From an uncultured Caryophanales bacterium (GTDB taxonomy: Bacteria; Bacillota_I; Bacilli_A; RF39; UBA660): a stretch of 35,038 bases of DNA. Positions 8,349 through 17,900 of this stretch are shown here, in pieces. Both the position numbers and the translations under genes were made by a program. Position 1 is the first letter of the stretch. Each line of letters begins with the position of its first letter. Under the pieces are notes generated by a model that saw only the letters and a program-made list of their open reading frames with translations, did no database searches and was not told where the DNA came from. Location of the stretch: contig CAMVAN010000008.1 in NCBI GenBank assembly GCA_947165475.1, positions 1 through 35,038 on the forward strand. The letters run 5' to 3'.

Positions 8349-8699
8349 ATGTTGAATTTATTTAAGAAAAAAAATATAGAAAATAATTCTAAATTACTAG
8401 AAATAAAATATAGCCTATCATCAGGCATACCTTTTAAATGGGAATATGAAATTAAAAATAATAAAATTTGTGAATTAATAAAAAGTGAATCAAAAGGAGA
8501 AAAAACAAAAGAGCCAATATGTGGAGGAAATGTAGAAACAAGCTACTATTTTAAAGGAATTAAAAAAGGAAAAACTAGTATTTTGTTTAAATGCATTAAC
8601 TATGCAGATAATTATCAAATAAAAACTGATGAATATAAAATATTAGTGGATGATAGCCTAAATATTACTATAAGTTCAAAGAAAAGTGATACAAGTTAA
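8349..8699 (+). CDS. Small protein resembling chagasin-type (I42) protease inhibitors
   Basis: A 116-residue protein. The pattern SLSSGIPFKWEYEI ... GGNVETSYYFKGIKKGKTSI ... Y-x-I-L-V-DDSLNI follows the chagasin/I42 beta-sandwich: a Gly-Ile-Pro-Phe-x-Trp loop, a GG loop, an F-x-(A/G)-x-x-x-G-x-(T/S) strand and a final y-x-i-x-V strand. Such proteins inhibit papain-like cysteine proteases. The match is by eye and the three inhibitory loops are not perfect. No signal peptide is visible. ATG 8349 follows GAGG by seven bases; a GTG at 8322 has no good site. Confidence 0.5.
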   Translation: MLNLFKKKNIENNSKLLEIKYSLSSGIPFKWEYEIKNNKICELIKSESKGEKTKEPICGGNVETSYYFKGIKKGKTSILFKCINYADNYQIKTDEYKILVDDSLNITISSKKSDTS

Positions 8700-8708
8700 T
8701 TAAAATAA

Positions 8709-8871
8709 GAAGATTTTATAACAAAAAGAGTAGAAAAAAAATTAAATGCACATAATGAAACTGATGATTATAAAAAATTGGATGGGCTGTTCCAAATGAA
8801 AATCATGAAATAAAAAAAGATAACAACAAAAATATTGAAAAGCATCTAGATAAATCTTATTTTTCTATATA
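8709..8871 (+). pseudogene. Frameshifted remnant of a small gene
   Basis: One frame reads EDFITKRVEKKLNAHNETDD then YKKLD. A neighbouring frame continues WAVPNENHEIKKDNNKN... to SYFSI and a TAA at 8869-8871. Neither has a start codon. The protein-like composition across one shift suggests a decayed gene end; the family is not recognised. A strong terminator follows immediately. Confidence 0.35.
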
Positions 8872-8878
8872 ATTATAC

Positions 8879-8913
8879 AAAGAATTCAGATTATATTGTC
8901 TGAATTCTTTTAT
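8879..8913 (+). terminator. Strong hairpin terminator
   Basis: AAAGAATTCAGA (8879-8890) pairs perfectly with TCTGAATTCTTT (8899-8910) over an 8-base loop. It can act in both directions and separates the S51/chagasin-like unit from the surface operon. Confidence 0.8.
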
Positions 8914-9116
8914 TGTACAGATAATAACAAAATATATCATATAATATAATTCAATAATGTATAAAAATAATTAAATTAGGTAATAATATAAATAATTAAT
9001 CCTTCGACAATTTTCATCAAATAAATTGACTTTTAACATGATTTGCGATAAGCTAAAGTAGTAAAGTAGGAAAATATGAAGATGTCTTTACAATATAGAA
9101 TAAAGGAGGTGTGAAA
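8914..9116 (+). promoter_or_regulatory. Upstream region of the TasA/SipW-type operon
   Basis: About 200 noncoding, very AT-rich bases. TTGACT at 9026-9031 is a good -35, but the matching -10 (GATAAG/TAAGCT near 9047-9054) is poor. That would fit an activator-dependent promoter or another sigma factor. AAAGGAGG at 9102-9109 sets the first start at ATG 9117. Confidence 0.4.
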
Positions 9117-9659
9117 ATGAAAGGAAATAAGAAAATTCTTGTTCTAGCAATTTTAGTATTGTTGCTAACAGTATGCTTTGGAACATATGCAATCTATAGA
9201 GAATCTACTAATGCAACAGGTAGTATTAGAGCTGCAAAGTGGTCTGTTAAGGTAGATGGAACTGATATAGCAACAGCAAACTATACTTTTACTGCTGCTG
9301 ATATTACCTGGGAAACTAAAACAGGATACAATGATACGATTGCTCCTGGATCTACAGGATACATTGAAATACCAGTTGATGCTGATGGATCAGAAGTTGA
9401 TGTACTTCTTTCAGCAACACTAGGAACTACAACATTACCAAATGGAATGACTGCTTCAGTAGATGTTGGAAGTGAATCACAAACAATTAAATATTCTGCA
9501 ACTGAAGGAGAAATGGAAGCAAAAGTAAAAATTAATATTGCTTGGGCTGGTGCTGACTCAGATACAACTGCAAAAGATACTACTGACTTAGCTGCTCAAA
9601 ATACAACATTAAGTATTCCAGTTACATTAACTGCTAAACAATCACTTCAAGGACATTAG
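9117..9659 (+). CDS. TasA/camelysin-like secreted fibre protein with SipW-type signal
   Basis: A 180-residue protein. The N-terminal signal (NKKILVLAILVLLLTVCFGTYA then IYRESTNATGSI) is the kind cleaved by the SipW-type signal peptidase encoded three genes on. The mature part is a Thr/Ala-rich beta-sandwich (IAPGSTGYIEIPVDADGSEV ... LSIPVTLTA), as in TasA/camelysin major fibre proteins of Bacillus biofilms. It has no LPXTG or C-terminal anchor, consistent with assembly into a surface fibre. ATG 9117 lies 7 bases after AAAGGAGG; GTG 9111 is too close. As first gene of the operon, followed by hairpins, it may be the most highly expressed member. Fibre assembly is inferred from the family. Confidence 0.78.
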   Translation: MKGNKKILVLAILVLLLTVCFGTYAIYRESTNATGSIRAAKWSVKVDGTDIATANYTFTAADITWETKTGYNDTIAPGSTGYIEIPVDADGSEVDVLLSATLGTTTLPNGMTASVDVGSESQTIKYSATEGEMEAKVKINIAWAGADSDTTAKDTTDLAAQNTTLSIPVTLTAKQSLQGH

Positions 9660-9679
9660 AAGTGATTAATAAAAAAACA

Positions 9680-9747
9680 AAAGAATAATCTTCAGTTATT
9701 CTTTCGTTTAAAGTTTATAATAATTTGTAGATTTTAAACGAAAGAAT
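9680..9747 (+). promoter_or_regulatory. Two mutually exclusive hairpins between operon genes 1 and 2
   Basis: Hairpin 1 pairs AAAGAATAA (9680-9688) with TTATTCTTT (9696-9704), 9 bp and a 7-base loop. Hairpin 2 pairs ATTCTTTCGTTTAAA (9698-9712) with TTTAAACGAAAGAAT (9733-9747), 15 bp perfect and a 20-base loop. They share ATTCTTT and cannot form together. Neither is followed by a clear T-run. They may set a processing or stability point, or partial attenuation, between the first gene and the rest of the operon. Confidence 0.65.
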
Positions 9748-9767
9748 AGTATTAAGGAAGTGAAAAA

Positions 9768-11024
9768 ATGAATAAGCAAGAAAAAAAAGATAAAAAAGAT
9801 GAAAACAATACAAAAGATAAAATAATTAAAATAATATTAATAATCATCATAATTTTGTTACTATTACGCAATTGTTCATTAGTGAAGAAAAAAGAAATGG
9901 GAGATAGTAATAAAGTTAACATTATTGACATCACTTCTAATGATAAGTGTAAACCAGACAGTAAAATGATTAATTGTATACAGGACGAAGATAATAGTAA
10001 ATGCTTAGTTCCTAATTTTATAGGAAAAAATAAAAGAGATGTTTTAAATTGGCTAAATATTATATCTAATACGATTGAAATAGAAATTAATACCATAGAA
10101 GATGAAAACTATAAGGATGGAACAGTTCTAGAACAATCAATTATAGGTACAAGAGTAAAAGATTTATTATCCGGAAAGACAAAACTAATAGTCACAATTG
10201 TGAATAATGGGTCCTTAGTAGATTGCAAGAAGAATAGTAAAAATAGCAAATGCATCTTACCAGATTTCTCTAGCAAGAAAAGAGAAGATGTAGAGAAATG
10301 GTTAGATAGTATTGTTAATAATGTAAAGGTAAAATATGTATATGTAAATTCCAGCAAAAAAGAAGGAACAATATTAAGACAATCTATAAAAAGTGGAACT
10401 GCAATTAAAAGTATATTAGATAATGATGAAACAGTTATTGTATATATTTCAAATGGTGGTAAAAACAATTTTGCTCCAAACCCATATACTAATGGTAGTA
10501 ATTCAGAAGATAGTAATCCTAAAGAAAGTAATACTACACCAGAGCCATCAGAGGAACCAACAGAAGAACCTGAACAGGAATTGGATGATGAATTCTACGT
10601 TAGTGATAATGAGATTGAAAAATGGAATGATGAAACAGATATAAAAATATTTGAGGACTCAGAAAAAATATCAAAAGTAAATGGAAAAATAGCCCCTGAA
10701 AGTAAAGGTACATATAAATTTGTTATAAATAACGGAACACAATATAACTTAAAATATAAGATTTCTTTTACTGAAAACAATCTATATAATATGAACATGA
10801 AATTTAAATTAAAAAAAGGAAATACATATTTAATTGATCACTATGTATCATATGAAGAATTAAATATAGACAATATGACTATAAATAGCCATAATTCAGA
10901 AACCTATTATTTAGAATGGAAATGGGTAGGAGACAATGATACCAATGATACTTCTATCGGAAAAAATGCTAACAACGAAGATATATATAGTTTAAAAATA
11001 AATGTTGAGGCCGAGAGTATATAA
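9768..11024 (+). CDS. Membrane-anchored PASTA-domain surface protein
   Basis: A 418-residue protein. A charged Lys-rich start, one membrane segment (about 18-34) and no cleavage box suggest an N-terminal anchor with the rest outside. Two PASTA domains follow (from about 79, CLVPNFIGKNKRDVLNWL; from about 161, CILPDFSSKKREDVEKWL), each preceded by a short Cys-containing linker. A Pro/Glu/Ser-rich spacer follows (about 235-275). The C-terminal domain (about 290-418) contains APESKGTYKFVINNGTQYNL, a beta-sandwich pattern seen with SipW-type clusters. PASTA domains usually bind peptidoglycan on PknB kinases or PBPs; no kinase or transpeptidase is present here. It may tie the fibre to the wall. 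Its stop overlaps the next ATG by one base. Confidence 0.75.
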   Translation: MNKQEKKDKKDENNTKDKIIKIILIIIIILLLLRNCSLVKKKEMGDSNKVNIIDITSNDKCKPDSKMINCIQDEDNSKCLVPNFIGKNKRDVLNWLNIISNTIEIEINTIEDENYKDGTVLEQSIIGTRVKDLLSGKTKLIVTIVNNGSLVDCKKNSKNSKCILPDFSSKKREDVEKWLDSIVNNVKVKYVYVNSSKKEGTILRQSIKSGTAIKSILDNDETVIVYISNGGKNNFAPNPYTNGSNSEDSNPKESNTTPEPSEEPTEEPEQELDDEFYVSDNEIEKWNDETDIKIFEDSEKISKVNGKIAPESKGTYKFVINNGTQYNLKYKISFTENNLYNMNMKFKLKKGNTYLIDHYVSYEELNIDNMTINSHNSETYYLEWKWVGDNDTNDTSIGKNANNEDIYSLKINVEAESI

Positions 11025-11473
11025 TGAATAAAATAACTAAAATTGTATTTGATATTATATTTATTATTTTAATAGTTTTATTAAGTGTTTATTTTCTTTT
11101 AAGATTGTTGGACATAGCAGAAATATACGAAGTAAAAACTGGTTCAATGGAAGATGGAATTCATGCAGGAGATTATATATTAATTATTAAAAAAAATACT
11201 TATCACATAGGAGACATAGTAACCTTTAAAAAAGAAGATTATTATGTTACTCATAGAATAATTAAAAAAGATGGAAAAAAAATAATTACAAAAGGCGATG
11301 CAAATAATACTCCAGATGAAGAAATCAAAGCATCTAGTATAGTCGGAAAAGTGATATATCATGGTGGGCTATTAAATTTCATAATAGATTATAAATATAT
11401 TTTAGCTTCTGGACTATTGGGATTATATTTATTAAGTCTATTTTTTAACACAGAAAAACAAAAAAAAGAATAA
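11024..11473 (+). CDS. sipW: SipW-type (archaeal/ER-type) signal peptidase I
   Basis: A 149-residue membrane protease. It has an N-terminal membrane segment, then TGSMEDGI with nucleophile Ser41, and YYVTHRIIKK with His77 in place of the usual bacterial Lys. KGDANNTPD follows with the conserved acidic residues Asp92 and Asp98, and a second membrane segment lies at about 124-142. The Ser-His form is that of SipW and eukaryotic/archaeal signal peptidases. SipW of Bacillus cleaves TasA and TapA. Here the substrates are likely the flanking genes, which share the region ending -YA/-FS followed by IYRE or LLRS. It is translationally coupled to the PASTA gene (ATG inside its TAATG). Confidence 0.88.
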   Translation: MNKITKIVFDIIFIILIVLLSVYFLLRLLDIAEIYEVKTGSMEDGIHAGDYILIIKKNTYHIGDIVTFKKEDYYVTHRIIKKDGKKIITKGDANNTPDEEIKASSIVGKVIYHGGLLNFIIDYKYILASGLLGLYLLSLFFNTEKQKKE

Positions 11474-11495
11474 AAAATGTGAAAGGAGTAGTGTT

Positions 11496-11969
11496 ATGAA
11501 AAATAAGATAGTAAAGACCATAACATTAGTAATAGGCTTAACACTTATTTTCTATGCAGTACATACTTATGCATTATTAAGATCTAACTCAAATAGTAAT
11601 GGTTCGATTAAAACTGCCAGATGGAGTGTTACGAGAAATCAAAGCCAAAGCGGAGATTCAATTGAGATAATGCCAGGAGGAGCTACAGATAGTTATACGT
11701 TAACAGTACAAAGTGATTCAGAAGTTGATGTTATTTATAGTATTATAATTAGCAACTTGCCAGCTGGAGTTGAAGTTGACTTAGATAATAGTGGTAACTA
11801 TAGAACTCAATCTACTGGAACAATCAGAATTAGTCCTGCCGGGACAATTAACTATAATGATTCAGTTAAAACAAAGACCCACACATTAACATTTAGAGCA
11901 ACTAATGCTGCAAACCCAATAACAAATCAAGAAATAGATATTGATGTGGAGTTTAAACAAGGATTATAA
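11496..11969 (+). CDS. Second TasA-like secreted protein
   Basis: A 157-residue protein with a signal of the same type (TITLVIGLTLIFYAVHTYA then LLRSNSNSNGSI). A short beta-rich body follows, with SGDSIEIMPGGATDSYTLTV and SEVDVIYSIII, comparable to the corresponding strands of the first protein of the operon. It lacks a C-terminal anchor. It is probably a minor fibre subunit or cap, by analogy with TasA/TapA-type pairs; this is inference, and direct homology to TapA is not apparent. ATG 11496 follows GAAAGGAG. It lies 22 bases after sipW and 29 before the giant surface gene. Confidence 0.72.
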   Translation: MKNKIVKTITLVIGLTLIFYAVHTYALLRSNSNSNGSIKTARWSVTRNQSQSGDSIEIMPGGATDSYTLTVQSDSEVDVIYSIIISNLPAGVEVDLDNSGNYRTQSTGTIRISPAGTINYNDSVKTKTHTLTFRATNAANPITNQEIDIDVEFKQGL

Positions 11970-11998
11970 AAAGTTGAAAAAGAAAGTGAGGTATAGAT

Positions 11999-14900
11999 AT
12001 GAAGATAAAAAAATATAAGAAAATTATATTTCTTTTTTCAGCATTATTCATATTTTATACCATTATCAATGGTGCTTTTTCAATTTATAGAGAAACGAAA
12101 GGGGATTCAGTATACTTAAGTATTTTAAATCCAAGTGGAACTGTTGTTGTAACATTTGATCCAAATGGTGGAACTATACCTTCACAAGATGCAACAAGAA
12201 GTGTGCAAAATGGTACAGCTGTTGGAGCACTGCCTACAACTATGACAAGAACAGATTACAATTTTGATGGATGGTATACCGCTCAATCAGGCGGAACAAA
12301 AATTACTTCTCAAACAATAGTAAATGGAACTACTACCTATTATGCTCACTGGATTAAAATAGTTTGTAAAAAAGCTGTAACTGGTACACTTCATACAGAA
12401 ACATGTACTACTAGTGGAAGTTGTACGAATAGTATGATGGGATATCATAGTGGGGATACTATAACTTATGGTACGATACCAGGAGCATATAGTCCTTTAG
12501 CAGGAGATGCCTATGACTGTGATGTAAATGATGATGGAATATGGGATCCACTAACAGAAAGATTTTATTATATTAGAAGTTTTGGTGGAACATCTCAAGT
12601 TGAAAATTCAGTATTAATACATTTTACTAGCTTTGATAGCAAAGGGCAAATGGACTCCAATCCAGAAAGAGATAGTAAAAATTATGCTACGGCAAGTACA
12701 TATTTACCAACATCATCTACATGGGACAACCCAGCACTAATTGAAAATAACGGGAAAGTTACAAGATTTATTCGTCGTGAAGATATATTAACAGCTTGTG
12801 GAGGATTAACAGACTCAAACTTAGCAAATTGTCAATTCATCTTAGAAAATTCAAGATTTCAGTCAGAAACCTTGGGAAGAGCAGGAATTTGGATAGAAGA
12901 AGAAGATTCAAGCTATCACAGAATTCATACTCATAGCCTTTATATTTATCATTCAGTTCAATCATCAAGTGAAAATACAGCAAGACCAGTTATTGAAATC
13001 CCTTCTAACACAATTGAAGATTATCAAACAGCCCAATCATACACAATAACATTTAATCCTGGACAAGGAACATTAGATAATCAATCAGATGCATCAAGGA
13101 CAGTCCAAGGTGGAACTGCCATTGGAATACTGCCAACTGCAACAAGGGAACATTACACATTACTTGGATGGTTTACAGATCCAACAAATGGAACACAAAT
13201 TACGGAAAACACCTTAGTGTCAGGAGATGATACATATTATGCTCATTGGGTTGAAAATATCACAATTACATTTAATGCAAATGGAGGAACAGTTACTCCT
13301 GCATCAAAGGAAATAGCCCCAGGAGGTGCGATTGGACAATTACCTGTTCCAGAATATATTGGACATGAGTTTATAGGTTGGTACACAGATCCTGACAATG
13401 GAACTATAGTAAACTCAACTACAACTTTTAATACAACTACTCAAATTTATGCTCATTGGGAAAAATTACCATTGGAATATGTATTCTATATTCCAGGAGA
13501 ATGTACATTTACAAGTACAGGAATAATGAATGGGCCTAATGGAAACTGTATAAGTACAATTAATCCAACTGGATCAAATATTGACTATACACAATCTTCA
13601 TTATCTACTAAAAAATATATTGATTCAGGAATAGCTTTATATGATACGACAAATCATGATAAAGACTATGAAATTCATTTTGAAATAGTGAGTTATGTCT
13701 CTGGTGATAATGAGAGCCAAGCAACATTCTTTAATACAAAAAGAGAAGGAACTGGCTTTCCTGGATTAGTAGTTAGAAAAACCACAGATAATACAGGAAA
13801 CATAGAATTTGCTTCTAGAAGAACTTCAAGTGATAATACAAGTATATTTATTCCTTCAAGTTCTATTACTAAAATGTCAGTCTACAGAATAGGTGAAGAA
13901 ATATATTACAGCATAAATGATGGTGAAAAAATATTAGCCAATAATTTAACGGAGTATAATCCAGAATTTGATTTAACAACATGGTTTGGTGGAGCACCAA
14001 CGAATGCAAATGCAACAGCAGCTAGAAGATTCTTAACTGGAACGTTAAAGAATATATATATCAAATTAACCCCAGATGCACCAAACAAAGCAACAATAAC
14101 ATTTGATCCAAATTATCAAGGTGCTCAAACATTTGATGAAGAATATACTTTAGGTCTAGAAATTGGAGAATTACCAACAACTACTAGAACTGGTTATACA
14201 TTCCTTGGATGGTTTACAGAACCAACAAATGGAACACAAATAACTTCAAGTACAATAGTTAATGATGATGATACTTTCTATGCTCATTGGCATGAAAACG
14301 TAACCGTAACATTACATGCCAACGGAGGACAAGTAAGTCCAAATACTATAACTGTTGGACAAGGACAAGCTGTAGGAACACTTCCAACACCAACTAAAGC
14401 AAATAATACATTTGCAGGATGGTATCAAAATCAAGAACTTACAGTACCAGCAAACTCAGACACAATAGTTAATCAAAATACAGATTTTTATGCAAAATGG
14501 ATAGAAGATATTACAATAACATATAATGCTAAAGGCGGAATAGTAAGTCCAAATAGCAAAACCTTCCCTTCAGGTAATGCTATTGGAACATTACCAACCC
14601 CAGAAAGAAGTGGTTATACATTTGATGGTTGGTATATAGACGATGAAACATATCAAAATGAAGTAACGCCATCTACAACTTTTAATACAACATCGGAAAT
14701 ATATGCAAAATGGATAGAAGATATTACAATAACATATAATGCTAAAGGCGGAACAGTTACACCATCAAGTAAAACATTCCCACCAGGAACAGCAATCGGT
14801 GAATTACCAACCCCAGAAAAAGTAGGTTACGATTTTGATGGTTGGTATACTGATGATGGAACATATCAAAATGAGGTAACATCATCAACAGTATTTAATA

Positions 14901-17900
14901 CAACAACAGAAATATTTGCTAAGTGGGTAGAGTCAGGTGATATAACAATAACATTTGATGCTGATGGTGGAACAGTAACACCATCAAGTAAAACAATTGC
15001 TCCAGGAACAGCAATCGGAGAATTACCAACTCCAGAAAAAACAGATTACCTATTTGTTGGCTGGTATACTGATAATACTTGGGCAACTGAAGTTACAGAA
15101 GAATCAACATTTGATTCATCAACTAGTATTCTAGCAAAATGGGTAGATGAAACCTATGTTGCTTGTATCGGAAGTACATGTTATACAACTCTACAAAGCG
15201 CGGTTGATGCTGTACCAACAACAGGTGTAAAAACAACAATTAAAATAATTCAAGATATAACAGCTACAGCAACTACTACAATTCCAAAAACTAAATGGGT
15301 TGAATTAAATATAGGAACTCATACTATTAGTAGTAGTACTAGTGGAGTAGACATGTTTACAAATAACGGAAAACTAGATATTATAAATGGTACTATAATT
15401 CATACCGGAACTATGGCAAGTAAAAAAGGATATATTTTTAAGAATAATACAGGAGCAATTTTAAATATCTCTGGAGGTTCAATAACCTATAATAGATCAA
15501 GCGAAACAGAAGCTAAGCCAATTGAAAGTACTGGAACAGTCAATATAACTGGTGGAGAACTTTCATGTAACTCTCGGGCTGCTGTAATAAATGCCAATAG
15601 TGGAACATTAAATGTATCAGGTGGAAGAATTATAGGAAGCAACACGACTAAAGGACAAGCTATATATAATAATGGTGCAACCACAACAATTAGTGGTACA
15701 GCTTATCTCGAAAATAATTCCCAAAGCGGAACACAAAACGGTAGGGCAGCTCTTACGAATAATGCTGGAACGGTTAATATACTTGGCGGAACAATTATCA
15801 GTCATAATAATGCAGCAGTTTCAAATAAAGGAACAATGGTTATTGGTACGGATGATGAAACAATCAATATAACATCTCCTGTTATGCAAGGAAGTACGTA
15901 TGGATTAGAAAATACAAGTGGAACAGTAACAGTATATGATGGTATCTTTAAAGGAAAAGTTAGTACAAATAATAAAGCTATAAGTAACGAGACAACTGTT
16001 AGCCATGGAACTCATGAAACTTATGAATTTGTTCATGATACTGAAACAATTGAAAACGTTCAATATGCTATAGCATACCTAGAAAATACAGCTATAAGCA
16101 TTACTATAAACTTTAATAAAAATGGTGGAGATACAGTTGAGTACAACTCAAAAACATTTGATTCAGAAGGACCAATTAATGCACTACCTTCTGCATCAAA
16201 AACCAATTCAGAGTTCTTAGGATGGTTTACTTCAGCCACCGGTGGAGAAAGAGTTCTACCATCAAGAACGATTTCTGAAAGTGATGATGGAACTACATAT
16301 TATGCTCATTATACCAACGCAACTACAGTATGTAGGCCAGCAACGACTCTACATACAGATGGCAATATCAATTTTGGGCAAATCCATACAGGATTAACAT
16401 TAAGTGCTGGAGACGCTTATGATTGTGATGTAAATGGAGATGGGACATTTGATGCAACAAATGAAAGATTCTATTATCTAACAGACACAAATAATGATAA
16501 AGCAGTATTTATTTACTCAAATAATATACATCAAGGACAAAGTAATATATCACCAATGTGTAAACCAGATGCTGTTGCATATGGACCAAACTTCACAGAT
16601 GGACCTGATACTGCAATAGAAGAACTACCTACTACTGATCAATGGTCAAATGTTAATATCTACACAGAACCAAGAACAATTACAAATCAAGCAGGAACTA
16701 CAGTAACAAGTGATTATATTTATACTGGTAAAGCTGCAAGATTAGCTACTCTAGATGAAATTAAAGCCGCAACAAATGCAAATCTTAATGAAACCGCAAA
16801 TGAATTGGCAAGCTATACATATTTACTAGAAAATACAGCATCATATGGTGATTGTAGATCAAATTATTGGTTAGAAACAACGAATTCAAATGGTGGAGCC
16901 GTAAGAATTGATGGAGCTACTGATGCAAAGAGACTAGGACATGCTACTGGGTCTTCAGCAATAAGACCAGTAATTGAAGTTCCATATACATCAATAGAGG
17001 GAGCCGCAACGATAGTAGAATTTGATACAATTCCTGAAGCTATGAGAACTTACTTTACGAATGTAAACTCATGGAATGCCGGACAAGATGATTCAAACTA
17101 CAGTAGTTTCAATTCGGCAATGATTGCAAACTTAAATAATTATAATTGTGCATACTATCAAAATGATAATGTAGGTACACAATATGGAAGTGTCTTCTGT
17201 GATCAACCTAATCAATATGATACAGGTGTTACCGGAGGAATTAGCGTATATGAATTTAACGAGACAACAGGTGTAAGATCAAATACTCAAGCCACTTATG
17301 TATCAAATAATGATGGTAAGTTATATAACTTTATTCCAGGAAAAACATATTATTGGGAATCAACCAGTGACAGTTCCAAAAATGGCTATGTAAGACCTAT
17401 TGGTGAAAGACGTCTTATCACAATTCCGGGAACAACAAGACAAACTCGTAACGTACGTGATCTTGGAGGACTTCCAGTTGATACAGATGGTGATGGTACA
17501 ATTGATGGTAAAACTAAATTTGCTAAAATCTATCGTGGTGAAAAAATCTGGGGAACAAATCGTAATGGTGTAACAAAAGCTCAATTTGAAAAACTTGGAA
17601 TATATAACGAATTAGACTTACGTACTCAGGGTTCAGAAATAGTTGCTTCAGAAGAAGACCAGTTGACAAACTATATTCCAAACGAAATTGTACATTATAA
17701 AATTGATCATGATGAATTTGGCCCTAATTCAACAGAACGCGTAAATGGAAAAAATTATTATCAAGCAGCCCGTGATGCAGCAATTGATGTAATGCAAAGA
17801 ATTGTTGCTGGAAACGATGACTATGCTATCTATTTCCACTGTCGTATTGGAGCTGATAGAACTGGTACCTTAGCTTACTTACTAGAAGGAGTATTAGGAG

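Noticed and set aside
9752..10468. Minus-strand ORFs opposite the PASTA gene
   Set aside because: Shadows of the AT-rich plus-strand gene; hydrophobic low-complexity translation.
15487..15872. Overlapping ORFs on both strands within the beta-helix part
   Set aside because: They fall inside the 2057-codon frame, which has clear domain structure throughout.
12142..16310. CRISPR-like or tandem DNA repeat array
   Set aside because: The repeats are protein-coding B-repeats of about 68 codons with diverged DNA; no short regular repeat and spacer pattern.
17441..17560. Dockerin (cellulosome) module
   Set aside because: Only one Ca-type loop is present, and it lies within the phosphatase domain rather than as a paired repeat.
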